From positions 60,461,676 to 60,525,675 of the forward strand of contig CM049316.1 in NCBI GenBank assembly GCA_026874595.1: a stretch of 64,000 nucleotides of DNA. Direction: 5' to 3'. Source of the DNA: Sipunculus nudus. Lineage: Eukaryota; Annelida; Sipuncula; Golfingiida; Sipunculidae. Made by a program: the position numbers and the translations under genes. Of the stretch, positions 37,601 through 43,046 are shown one piece after another. Under the pieces are notes generated by a model. It made no database searches, had not been told where the DNA came from, and saw only the letters and a program-made list of their open reading frames with translations. Each line of letters starts with the position of its first letter. Positions within the stretch are counted from its first letter, which is position 1.

Positions 37601-40600
37601 AATGAAAAAGGCCTTTGTTATCAAATATCATGCCACAAAGATGTGTAAGCTTACTTGAGATGTGATAATTTTTAGTTCTTGACATGGGATGTGGTAAATT
37701 ATTTTATCATAACTGGTAAAATTAACAATGTGACAGACAGAAAAACATGGCTGAGTAGGGACAGAAATGGTGAGTACATCTACTTAAACTAGAATTGATC
37801 TGAACCGTATGGCCTGTACTGCCACCCAAAAGTCTTCAGGATACAAAGTCGATGTTCAAGTGGCAGAATGATGCTAGATGGCATCAAAATGATTACTCAG
37901 GGGTCATCAACAGTACCTTCTGGATGGCATCAAAGTACGGCATGAACAGATCAGTGTCGTAGTTGGACATCTTGCCCTGGATGACAGAGACCAGGCGTTC
38001 CAGTCCCATTCCACAGTCAATGTTTTTCTTTGGTAGTGGCTTCAGCTCTCCTGATAGTTCCCTGTACAAAACAGATGTACAATCACAGTGTAGGCATTAT
38101 ATGTACATGGAGATAATAAGAAGAATAAAAGACACATTTATCACAGATGTATTTTTTAAGGGGCCTATTCTGTCTTCTATTAACTAAAGATTATCCTTTG
38201 AACCTTTATTTAAATAGGCTTATAACAACACAAACAAACTGAGTTTTGTTAAAAAAATAGGCCAGAAAATGCTTATTTCACCACAAACAAACTGAGTTTT
38301 CCAAAGGGCAGCTATTGATCTTGAACTTTGGCACATATGCAATCAACCACCTTAGTTACAGGTTTTTCTCTCTTTGTCAACACTGATGCATGTACTGTGT
38401 TTACTTTCAGCTTGTAAATAAACAAGCTCTCACATCTGTCAAAAAGGCATTCTAAGAATTTTTTCTTGACAACAATTAGATACAGTCAGTACATCAATAT
38501 GTATGCAGAGTCAGCAAAAAATCACACGGAATTAAATTCAACAAAAGGGTAGAAGAAGAGTTGGCTTTAAAAATATATGACCATACTCTGTATGATAACA
38601 ACAATTATCATATGAGGAAAAAAATGTTAATTTAAATTTCTAATTTTAAGTTTATGAATTCAAGTGGAAGGTATAATTTAGGAATCCAGCAACTTGTGAG
38701 GTTCACTATAAATTTCCATAATTTGCAAGGTTTTCCAGTTACATTTATGAAGCCTTCTGTGCTGCGCTTTTTACAATCTTATCTCTTTGTGTACTGTTAT
38801 GGAATATGCAGTGTCATTTTCAATACAACAGATTTTAGATACACAGATTTCAATACAAATAAACTGCAAATATAACTGTCCAATAATATACTGTGACTGG
38901 CTTCATATTTGCGAGGCTGAAATTCCCCCCCCCCCCCCCCGAGTGTTTCATTTTTGCGATCACACCAGAATCTAAGAAACCAAAGAATTTGCATTAATTT
39001 TAAAATAAGAATAAATCCCAGAATACCTCACTTATTTCTGTTACAGTCTTTTGTTTTATTACTTGTGTCACAGTAAATTACAGCATGTTTGGATATTATT
39101 ATTTCGTGTTTGCAAGAACCTGTTCCGATACTTTCCACAGATAAGGTTGTTGTTTGGCATACAGTTTCCACCTGGAGGTGTGTAAACTGATCTGTTTGGC
39201 ATACAGTTTCCACCTGGAGGTGTGTAAACTGATCTGTTTGGCATACAGTTTCCACCTGGAGGTGTGTAAACTGATCTGTTTATGCAAATGCATCATACTC
39301 ACTTGTTCATCTTAGTTAATTGGACATATTATTCCTGAAGGGTTTCATATTTGCAATTATTTCTCATTTACCAATATTGCAATATTAGATCCAGAGTGAA
39401 CAAAATGACAACCACAGCAATACAGCATATAAAATGTTTGGACTTACTTATTAAACTGCATAAACACAAGGTTCCACACTTCCAGCACCTCGGGGTCATC
39501 CATGTTCACCAGATGTTTAGCGTCACGACCACCAATACGATCGTAATGAATCTCTGAGCAAGGCCCGCACGGACCCACCTCTCCCATCTCCCAAAAGTTA
39601 TCCTTACAACCGAAGGGCATCACACGCTCGGGAGGAAGGCTACAAAACAGTACTGGTATTAATTTTTGCTGAGTATTGTCAAGTAACACGATTGTATACA
39701 TACACAAATATGATTATTATACTTTTTTTTGCTTAGTAAATAAAGACATAAATAAAGACATTGTTACAAACAAGATCACAACAACTTGTGCAAAATACGC
39801 CTGTCACATATCTTGTGACCTCTGACCTCATTTAATATGTGTGAAGTTTGCTGAGAATGAAATTCTGGTGAGAAAAACTGTATTGGTTTATATTTATAAT
39901 GAGTTTCATGAAAATCCATCAGATTTTTGGTAAGTTATTACAGCACCACTTATGTATGGTGAACTCTGACCTTATTAAATATGCATGGATTTTGCCGGAA
40001 ATCAAACTTGCGCGAGATATTATATTGCTTAATATTTCTTTGGAATTTTATCAAAATCCATCATATACCTGGTAAATTATTGCAGCAAGAAGTAGTCTTG
40101 TGACCTCAGACCTGATTAAATATGTGCGGATTTTGCCCATAATCTAACTCAGGTGAGGTAATCTATTGGTAAGTAAATATGGTGAGTTTTGTGAAAATCC
40201 ATCACAGCCCCAGTAGGTTATCGCGGTGAGACTCAAAGTTAACGGATGGATGGAGAGACAGACGGATGGATTGTGGGTAATATATGTCCTGTCATAAACG
40301 GGCTTATAAAAATATTGATAAAAGCACAAAATCTGGTAGACTGCCTTCATATACAATTCTGATAATGCTGAAAAAAAAATTGCCATAACTAAAACTTCCA
40401 AATTTTGATGTACTATCTTCAATATCAGGGCAGATTTAACTTTACACAAACAAAGTGACTAATTTGAGATGCACCGTACCCATGTCCTTTCAATTATGCT
40501 TGACACTAATTAATAAGAAATAAATATATGGAAAACAAATGATGTATTTATCTTATGGTTTAGAGACAGTGTTCTTTAATGAAGTATTAATTAGATGTTC

Positions 40601-43030
40601 TTTTGTCTTTTGAGATTGTTCTCCTTAATGGTGTATTAATTAGATGTTTTTTCAGAGAGTATTCCTTTATGATGTATTTATCAGCGAGTATCTTGGTACA
40701 ATTTTTAACAACACATGTGATATTCGTTCCTTTAATACACAAACTTACCCCAAGCTTAGCCAGATATCACGGGCCTCATTGTCTGGTTCCAGGCCTAGTT
40801 CTTTGTCACCACCAAAGTAAGTGACATACAATCTATCTTTAGGCATTCCATATACATCTGTAAGCAGCTCCCATGCCCACTCAATGGCCTCTTTCTGGAA
40901 AAGAAAATAGAGATACAGTAGAACACTGTTTAACCGAACACCATTTATCTGAAATTAAGAACTGAAATTTTGACTGTAGCCCGCATTTAACCTAAATAAT
41001 ATCCATATACAGTTACAAATTACCTTGAAATAATCACCATATGACCAATTTCCTAACATCTCAAAGAATGTATGATGGTATGTGTCCTTGCCAACATCAT
41101 CAAGGTCATTGTGTTTTCCACCGGCACGGATACATTTCTGGCTGTTGACAGCTCTGACAAGGCGCCCCATGTCACTGTTAGGGTCCACTGTTCCTTGGAA
41201 AATAGGTTTGAACTGGAGATGCAAAAACAGTTTTAAAATTTTTAAAGAAAGTAGATATGTTAAATCATTCTAAACAAATATATTTCAATATTTATTTTAT
41301 CATTTCAACAATAATTAACTATTTTATAATTTAAATTTTAGAGCAAAAATCCACAAAGTTTCAAGAATTTTAAATTTGAATTCTAACACGTTTCAACACC
41401 TCTATAAAATTTAGATTTCTGTCTTGAAACTTGGTAGATATGGTGAACTTTGTTAAATGTTACTTTAATTCTTCATTCTTTATTCTTAAATTGTATAATT
41501 AAATGGAAAATATTTCCTTAAAGATTCACATCTGATAAGCACAATAAACTACAAGTGCATAAAACAGACAGGAAATTTCTTTACCTATTAACACATGTAA
41601 TTCAGAGAAGTAGATTTATTATTTTTTTTCACAAATGATATATTCATGGCCTGTTAGTGGAAATTGGCATTCTCTACTTAGTAAGATTCAGTGTAACCTT
41701 TCTTAACTTAAAAATAATCATTAAACCTTCCGAATTTCAGGTATTATAATATGGGGCCGGGAATAATTTCTGAAATTCACACATAAGTAAATCTCTGGAA
41801 TTCTATTGCTGTATCATAATTACGCCTTTCAGACTGTAACAGGGACTGAACCAGGTTCTTCAGCTCTGTGGTTCAACAATGAACCAGTATTTTGCCACTT
41901 ATGAACTTTCAATTTAACACATGAGCAACCAACTATCTTATGTTACATAATTTTTTATTGTTTTCAAACATGTGCATGTACCATGTTTCCTAACAGCTTG
42001 TAGATAAAAAGCTTCTACGTCTATCACTGAGTTGTTAAAAAATCTCTTCTTAAAGGAATTACCTAGAGTTCATTAATTTATTCACAGAGTAAGCCAGAAA
42101 ACACATACTTTCTACAGAAAAGGTTGATGCATATGGTCTGTTCCACAATAGAGTGCCCATTGAAATTTGGCAATTAATCTCTGAAACTCAAAAATTATCA
42201 CACAGTCTTACCTTAAAATTGATGAGGGACCAAAGGCCTATTATGAGATGTACACTTCATAACAAAAACGAACGTTTATATTTAGCAGACCTCTGGCTCT
42301 TCTGTGGCCAACTGACATGGCGTCTGTCATTAGTTGCAGACAACTGCATTTTTTAGAAAAATTATGACCAATTATAAGCCAATCAGCAGCTTTTGAGTGC
42401 AGTTGTTTGAGCATGTGACCAGTGACCTTCATGAATTTTATAAAAAATAGAATGTTTACTCAGATACTGATTTATTGCATTACTTCATTATTTTGCAGGA
42501 TATGATTTTAATTTAATTATAGTTTGTAAATTAGGCCAATATCCCATGGCCTTCATTGCAGCATACCATCTGGATAAATCTGCCAGTTCATGAAAATATT
42601 TCCAAATTTGAATGTGCACCCTACTGTGGAACAGACTATAGTAGGCTTTAATGTGGTTGGCGTCATATTCGCGAATTTTAATTTTCACTATTTTAACTTT
42701 TGTTTCATGAGGGTTTCATATTCAAGATCTCACCATACAATAACCTATGGTAAACAAAAGTGTATCCATTATTCCATGAATATTATTCGAGGTAATAGGT
42801 TTGAAAACTCCAACTAGCAAAATGGCAACCACAGTATACAAGAAAATACGATGGAGTCTTTAACAATATCTCAATTGTTAACTGACCTGGTTCATGCCAG
42901 CATTTGCGAAAAGCAGTGTCGGGTCATCGAGCGGGATAGTGGAGGAGGAGTGCCAGTACGTGTGCTTTTTCTCTATGAAGAAATCATAAAACATCTGCCT
43001 CAGCTGGGCTGCAGTCAGTGATGGATCCAT
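399..43030 (-). CDS. AARS1-EEF1B2 (fusion): Alanyl-tRNA synthetase fused to eEF1B alpha, 21 coding exons, complete
   Basis: The spliced frame of 21 exons (listed separately) is 3579 nt, 1192 residues plus stop. Human AARS1 (968 residues) plus human eEF1B alpha (225) would be 1193. The AlaRS part has class II motif 1 ([13 protein letters not shown]), motif 2 ([20 protein letters not shown]), motif 3 ([19 protein letters not shown]), the editing-site zinc ligands HTATH (603-607) and CGGTH (C721, H725), and the C-terminal DHHA1 glycine motif [14 protein letters not shown]. From about residue 982 it reads as eEF1B alpha to the end. AlaRS attaches alanine to tRNA-Ala and hydrolyses mischarged Ser/Gly-tRNA; eEF1B alpha exchanges GDP for GTP on eEF1A. 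Both act in the cytosol. Exon identity and frame are seen directly; joint function of one polypeptide is inferred. The start is chosen because it aligns with the usual AlaRS N-terminus ([12 protein letters not shown]). Confidence 0.93.
1071..1073 (-). promoter_or_regulatory. Internal ATG with strong start context
   Basis: At the junction the minus strand reads ATCACAATGGAAGC, with A at -3 and G at +4, the two key Kozak positions. From here the frame encodes 224 residues, almost exactly the length of a free eEF1B alpha. It could be the old start of the inserted gene, an active second start, or chance. Confidence 0.4.
1516..3411 (-). mobile_element. DIRS-like retroelement, internally deleted, in intron 20
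   Basis: Read on the minus strand: a left inverted repeat (3411 to about 3235), a GC-rich interior, a tyrosine recombinase C-terminal fragment (2255-1896), then an internal complementary region (about 1866-1757), then the right inverted repeat (1717-1516). The arms 1563-1717 and 3235-3389 are near-perfect inverted copies. At 1820/1821 the sequence complementary to the extreme right end (GGGAATGGGGGG) is joined directly to that complementary to the extreme left end (TTTTATTACG). This junction is the hallmark of DIRS-1-type elements. The element is about 1.9 kb, too short for gag and RT, so it is non-autonomous. DIRS elements normally lack target duplications and none is seen. Confidence 0.75.
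1896..2255 (-). pseudogene. Tyrosine recombinase C-terminal remnant of the DIRS-like element
   Basis: 119 codons. The HxxR box appears in [15 protein letters not shown] and the catalytic tyrosine in [13 protein letters not shown], with YWISP in between, the layout of DIRS-type tyrosine recombinase C-termini. A TAG lies two codons upstream of the first codon, so the rest of the enzyme is missing or out of frame. The tail is low-complexity Ser/Pro-rich. It cannot act as a complete recombinase. Confidence 0.6.
3993..4340. mobile_element. MITE with about 45-bp inverted repeats, 23 bp from exon 20
   Basis: The left end TATAGTCCATCCC and the right end, read in reverse complement, TATAGTCCGTCCC continue in parallel to TGTCCGCATGTTTTT. 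The flanks are compatible with a TA target. No coding capacity. A related internal piece (GAGACAAATAATCCAAAAT) recurs at about 59455. Confidence 0.65.
4364..4477 (-). CDS. AARS1: AARS exon 20 (residues 872-909)
   Basis: 38 codons, [20 protein letters not shown], then [18 protein letters not shown]. It aligns with the human C-Ala segment ending in QVPQ. Acceptor ttttaag, donor gtcagt; phase 0, so it joins exon 21 without a split codon. Confidence 0.92.
4805..4891 (-). CDS. AARS1: AARS exon 19 (residues 843-871)
   Basis: 29 codons, [20 protein letters not shown], then EFNALSNAK. It corresponds to the C-Ala domain strand region. Acceptor tttttcag, donor gtaaaa. Confidence 0.9.
5252..5384. repeat. 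Fold-back inverted repeat
   Basis: The stretch at 5252-5285 containing ATTGCTCTGACCC is repeated inverted at 5349-5383 (GGGTCAGAGCAAT) with about 65 bp between. It could form a long stem in the intron RNA. Family not recognised. Confidence 0.5.
6090..6385. repeat. Dispersed repeat, second copy near 33.2 kb
   Basis: Shared text with 33215-33465, for example AATCAGTGTGGGCGG, then TTATCTTCTTGAAA. It ends in a G run followed by a pyrimidine tract. In the other copy a SINE has landed inside. No coding capacity. Confidence 0.6.
6489..6608 (-). CDS. AARS1: AARS exon 18 (residues 803-842)
   Basis: 40 codons, [20 protein letters not shown], then [20 protein letters not shown]. It matches the coiled-coil DELRxxLKxLKKxxDDLD segment of AlaRS. 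Acceptor tcttcag, donor gtaagt. Confidence 0.93.
6652..7019. mobile_element. Short inverted-repeat element, TA-flanked
   Basis: The left end is TACCCCTTTCACACAGC. The right end in reverse complement is TACCCCTTTTATACACA. The inverted repeats are short and imperfect, about 370 bp apart, with AT-rich interior. Read as a non-autonomous DNA element, family uncertain. Confidence 0.45.
7587..7712 (-). CDS. AARS1: AARS exon 17 (residues 761-802)
   Basis: 42 codons, [20 protein letters not shown], then [20 protein letters not shown] and TD. This is the start of the long helical arm leading to the C-terminal oligomerisation domain. Acceptor aactgcag, donor gtaagt. Confidence 0.92.
7795..8110. repeat. 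Dispersed tandem repeat related to 39820-40270
   Basis: Contains ATTTATAATGAGTTTCATGA and AAAATCCATCA motifs that recur at 39890 and 40190. About 130-140-bp subunits with alternating TTTATCAGAAAT/TTGCCGGAAAT blocks. Both copies lie in AARS introns. Confidence 0.6.
9528..9665. repeat. Short dispersed repeat
   Basis: A block with repeated AGACCACTTGTGG / ACAGGTGGTCTAATTAG / TTAATAGACAGGTAGTCTT text. It resembles widespread short DNA-element remnants starting CAGTGAAACCTGT. No coding capacity. Confidence 0.35.
9713..9821 (-). CDS. AARS1: AARS exon 16 (residues 724-760)
   Basis: Starts [21 protein letters not shown] and ends [16 protein letters not shown]. It carries H725 of the CxxxH zinc pair and the conserved [11 protein letters not shown] helix. 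Acceptor tatctcag, donor gtaaac. Confidence 0.95.
10541..10653 (-). CDS. AARS1: AARS exon 15, CGGTH editing motif (residues 687-724)
   Basis: Reads [20 protein letters not shown], then [17 protein letters not shown], and two bases that complete Thr with exon 16 to give CGGTH. Acceptor catttgtag, donor gtaagt. The acceptor and first roughly 15 nt are the founder unit of the 36-bp minisatellite that directly abuts the exon. Only the proximal acceptor keeps the frame open. Confidence 0.93.
10639..12533. repeat. 36-bp minisatellite made of the exon 15 splice acceptor
   Basis: About 52 tandem copies of a 36-bp unit, some shortened to 33 bp by loss of GGT. On the minus strand each unit reads CATTTGTAG then ACGTACCCTGATCCTGTC, which is the acceptor and first 15-17 nt of AARS exon 15 with small changes. 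The array is contiguous with the exon (true acceptor at 10654-10655). Because the unit is a multiple of three with no stop on the plus strand, it also makes a 627-codon plus-strand open frame of a 12-residue repeat ([12 protein letters not shown] type), which I do not regard as a gene. Confidence 0.93.
13584..13724 (-). CDS. AARS1: AARS exon 14 (residues 640-686)
   Basis: Reads [20 protein letters not shown], then [20 protein letters not shown] and LRAVFDE. This matches the editing-domain segment ending ALRAVFDE in relatives. Acceptor ctttcag, donor gtaaat; phase 0 at both ends. Confidence 0.94.
14814..16825. mobile_element. 2.0-kb element with perfect 27-bp terminal inverted repeats
   Basis: The left end begins TACCGTAAAAGTCGTTGCAG. 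The reverse complement of the right end (16799-16825) is identical over 27 bp. Subterminal copies of ACAAGTCGCACCC lie near both ends in the same orientation. The interior has more CpG than the surrounding intron and no ORF longer than about 70 codons, so it is non-autonomous. A TA target is possible. It lies in intron 13. Confidence 0.7.
17450..18540. repeat. Divergent tandem repeats with nuclear-receptor-like DR1 motifs
   Basis: Units of about 120-140 bp. At least four contain TGACCTTGACCTTTGACCTT, then an ATCAATAGG.CTTCCCC block. The reverse complement AGGTCAAAGGTCA is a perfect DR1 nuclear-receptor element. The run ends in ACGGACGGACGG and a GTCAGCTTAGCTAAAAATG terminus shared with the repeats near 26.9 and 27.3 kb. 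Confidence 0.7.
18808..18945 (-). CDS. AARS1: AARS exon 13, editing domain zinc motif (residues 594-639)
   Basis: Reads [20 protein letters not shown], then [20 protein letters not shown] and FDFTAK. HTATH (603-607) supplies two zinc ligands of the editing site that clears Ser-tRNA-Ala. Acceptor gccacag, donor gtatgt. Confidence 0.95.
19262..20736. mobile_element. Inverted-repeat element, Tigger/pogo-like termini
   Basis: Both termini match at 24 of 27 bases: left TACCGGTTTCCCCCGTGG followed by ATAATCCGC, right (reverse complement) TACCGTTTCTCCCCGTGG followed by the same. A GATTATCCGC-type terminus and possible TA target recall pogo/Tigger DNA elements. No transposase frame remains in 1.47 kb. 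It lies in intron 12, 75 bp from exon 12. Confidence 0.6.
20812..20925 (-). CDS. AARS1: AARS exon 12 (residues 556-593)
   Basis: 38 codons reading [20 protein letters not shown], then [18 protein letters not shown]. Acceptor tttcag, donor gtaagt; phase 0 at both ends. Confidence 0.95.
21143..21561. mobile_element. hAT-type MITE with 8-bp target duplication
   Basis: The element is bounded by GCATGTAC at 21135-21142 and again at 21562-21569, an exact 8-bp duplication typical of hAT transposons. Terminal repeats are TAGAGCTCTG and (reverse complement) TAGAGCTAGG. The interior is 419 bp with internal ATTAATCGAT-type palindromes and no coding frame. Confidence 0.82.
22213..22382 (-). CDS. AARS1: AARS exon 11 (residues 499-555)
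   Basis: Reads [20 protein letters not shown], then [20 protein letters not shown] and [26 protein letters not shown] is a hallmark of the AlaRS beta-barrel before the editing site. Acceptor gtttcag, donor gtaagc. Confidence 0.95.
22560..24310. repeat. Cluster of dispersed intronic repeats
   Basis: 22560-22860 matches 34470-34830 (GATGTCTCCAC, TTTTGGAGCTG and CAGACAGACACTCCAAAA-type blocks). From 22860 a second family starts GTGACCCATGGGTCATGACG. Then five or so diverged units share AGCTCAAAGAATATGGGTAA and CAGAGACCTAATTCCAGGTT. Other copies lie at 18300-18540, 26930-27290 and inverted at 46890-47110. None is coding. Confidence 0.65.
25540..26900. repeat. Two diverged copies of a 0.55-0.6-kb intronic unit
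   Basis: 25620-26100 and 26300-26790 are alignable: both start CTCACAGGAAA, then ACGTGCCATGGTCAAAGTTG, pass TTTTACAAA.TGCATTATGTT and TTTTGATATTAGGCAGTC, and end near GGAGACATCTA/GGGGACATCTA. The second copy finishes with an ACGGACGGACGG tract and the AGTCAGCTGAGCTAAAAA terminus. Confidence 0.7.
26930..27370. repeat. Further copies of the same dispersed repeat families
   Basis: Contains GGTGGTGCCACCAGTCTGCA, GGTAACAGAGACCTAATTC and the AGTCAGCTGAGCTAAAAA end, then a GACAGACAGATAGGCAGACA tail leading to CAGCTTAACCCAA, which also ends the 34.8-kb copy. Confidence 0.55.
27672..27816 (-). CDS. AARS1: AARS exon 10 (residues 451-499)
   Basis: Reads [20 protein letters not shown], then [20 protein letters not shown] and TADEAGNY. 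It corresponds to the variable link between the tRNA-binding and editing domains. Acceptor tactcaag, donor gttagt; 48 codons plus one base. Confidence 0.9.
28100..28224 (-). CDS. AARS1: AARS exon 9 (residues 409-450)
   Basis: Reads [20 protein letters not shown], then [20 protein letters not shown] and AQ. This is the conserved [12 protein letters not shown] region. Acceptor gttgcag, donor gtaaga. About 17 nt of its 5' end together with the acceptor have been copied into the 40-bp tandem array that abuts it in intron 8. Confidence 0.94.
28208..28740. repeat. 40-bp minisatellite made of the exon 9 splice acceptor
   Basis: About 13 copies of a 40-bp unit, CCTCCACGCAACATCACCTA then CAACAGCAGAAACATGTCAA. 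On the minus strand each unit carries GCTGTTGTAG|GTGATGTTG, that is, the acceptor and first roughly 17 nt of AARS exon 9. The first unit is the exon border itself (acceptor at 28225-28226). Units degrade with distance from the exon. Confidence 0.9.
30171..30226. repeat. (TA)n microsatellite
   Basis: Uninterrupted TA dinucleotides in intron 8. They give a spurious IYIYIY open frame on the plus strand. Confidence 0.9.
30757..30888. repeat. (TA)n microsatellite, compound
   Basis: Two long TA blocks separated by a short ATGTATGGATG interruption; part of the TA-rich interior of the 3-kb inverted-repeat element. Confidence 0.9.
31341..31407. repeat. (TA)n microsatellite
   Basis: Pure TA repeat inside the same element; flanked by AT-rich DNA. 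Confidence 0.9.
31553..31637. repeat. (TA)n microsatellite
   Basis: Pure TA repeat, about 40 units. Both here and at 31705 it is preceded by CATGTAACAAGAATATA, so the flank is itself duplicated. Confidence 0.9.
33467..33895 (+). mobile_element. tRNA-derived SINE, full length, nested insertion
   Basis: The head is tRNA-like, with an A box TGGCTCAGGGG (33478-33488) and B box GAGTTCGAATCT (33520-33531). A body of about 300 bp follows, then a GTTACCTCC block and an A-rich AAATAAATAAAATAAAA tail. It splits the dispersed repeat that is intact at 6090-6385 (ATGAAAATCAAATAAAAATT on the empty site), so it is a younger insertion. The body includes GCGCTCTGCAGGCTTAATGG and TGACCCAGCAATGAGGACAA. Confidence 0.8.
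33980..34150. repeat. Fragment of the 22.6/34.5-kb dispersed repeat
   Basis: Contains GAGGATGTCTCCACATGT and GACAGACACTCCGAAACC, both shared with the copies at 22560 and 34470. Confidence 0.5.
34203..34356 (-). CDS. AARS1: AARS exon 8 (residues 358-409)
   Basis: Reads [20 protein letters not shown], then [18 protein letters not shown] and further to DNNTLP. It matches the helical tRNA-recognition domain. Acceptor ttgacag, donor gtaaaa; ends one base into a Gly codon. Confidence 0.93.
34470..34830. repeat. Dispersed repeat, second full copy
   Basis: Matches 22560-22860 over most of its length and ends CAGACAGCTTAACCCAA. No coding capacity. Confidence 0.6.
34975..35560. repeat. Tandem diverged repeats with GTGGCGCCACCTG blocks
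   Basis: Three or four units, each with a GGTGGCGCCACC-type palindrome, ATCGAGAAAG, CATGCAAAAATTT and CAGACGGACGCTGTGCAAAA. The arrangement resembles the other modular intron repeats in this window. Confidence 0.55.
35829..35937 (-). CDS. AARS1: AARS exon 7 (residues 321-357)
   Basis: Reads [20 protein letters not shown], then [16 protein letters not shown], completing motif 3 and entering the tRNA-recognition region. Acceptor gcatcag, donor gtgagt. Confidence 0.94.
36469..36614 (-). CDS. AARS1: AARS exon 6 with motif 3 start (residues 273-321)
   Basis: Reads [20 protein letters not shown], then [20 protein letters not shown] and GRPDSTGRG. Class II motif 3 begins here and is finished in exon 7. 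Acceptor attttctag, donor gtatgg. A TA-flanked MITE ends only about 12 bp upstream of this acceptor. Confidence 0.95.
36626..36956. mobile_element. Tigger/pogo-like MITE next to exon 6
   Basis: Ends TACAGTAGAGGG and (reverse complement of right end) TACTGTAGACC, with internal CAGATAAA/GGATAAAC motifs. The flanks fit a TA target. It ends 12 bp upstream of the exon 6 acceptor in transcription sense, so element DNA probably supplies the branch-point region. Confidence 0.55.
36982..37320 (-). mobile_element. Second copy of the tRNA-derived SINE family, 5' part missing
   Basis: On the minus strand it shares GAGCGCTCTGCAGGCTT, TGACCCAGCAATG and GTTACCTCC blocks with the copy at 33467-33895. The tRNA-like head is diverged or lost. 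Confidence 0.7.
37917..38061 (-). CDS. AARS1: AARS exon 5 (residues 224-272)
   Basis: Reads [20 protein letters not shown] and then [19 protein letters not shown]. The usual KKSIDTGMGLERL of AlaRS appears as [13 protein letters not shown]. Acceptor tgtacag, donor gtactg; one base completes the previous codon and the exon ends in phase 0. Confidence 0.94.
39155..39290. repeat. Three copies of a 42-bp tandem repeat
   Basis: The unit starts TGTTTGGCATACAGTTTCCA and continues CCTGGAGGTGTGTAAACTGA. The copies are nearly identical. Each contains an imperfect palindrome around CCACCTGGAGGTG. Confidence 0.85.
39448..39639 (-). CDS. AARS1: AARS exon 4 (residues 160-224)
   Basis: Contains [20 protein letters not shown] and then [13 protein letters not shown], a highly conserved AlaRS stretch, followed by [13 protein letters not shown]. 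Acceptor ttttgtag, donor gtaagt; 192 nt with split codons at both ends that match the neighbouring exons. Confidence 0.95.
39820..40270. repeat. Dispersed tandem repeat related to 7795-8110
   Basis: Three units sharing TTAAATATG, TTTGCC.GAAAT and AAAATCCATCA, ending in a GGATGGATGGAGAGACAGAC tract. Intron 3. Confidence 0.6.
40749..40894 (-). CDS. AARS1: AARS exon 3 (residues 112-160)
   Basis: Reads [16 protein letters not shown] to DIWLSLG, matching the catalytic-core helices before the DNFWEMG segment of AlaRS. Acceptor ttttccag, donor gtaagt; ends two bases into a codon. Confidence 0.92.
41024..41212 (-). CDS. AARS1: AARS exon 2 (residues 49-111)
   Basis: 63 residues from FKPIF to GDYFK, with acceptor atctccag and donor gtaatt. 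It contains the [18 protein letters not shown] segment and motif 2 with the [12 protein letters not shown] signature that holds ATP and alanine in the class II active site. Confidence 0.95.
42887..43030 (-). CDS. AARS1: AARS exon 1 (first coding exon, residues 1-48)
   Basis: Begins [12 protein letters not shown] and ends FANAGMNQ, the same 48-residue span as the first coding part of human AARS1. The donor is gtcagt, phase 0. The start context is CAGGATGG (G at +4). It opens the class II catalytic core with the [16 protein letters not shown] stretch of motif 1. Confidence 0.93.
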
Positions 43031-43046
43031 CCTGGTTTAGTTGGTT
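43031..43046 (-). other. 5' UTR piece before the start codon, with upstream 3' splice site
   Basis: Upstream of the ATG the minus strand reads tgtccttgtag then AACCAACTAAACCAGG. A good acceptor sits only 16 nt before the start, so at least one non-coding exon lies further upstream. Seen as a motif only; RNA data are needed to confirm it. Confidence 0.5.
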
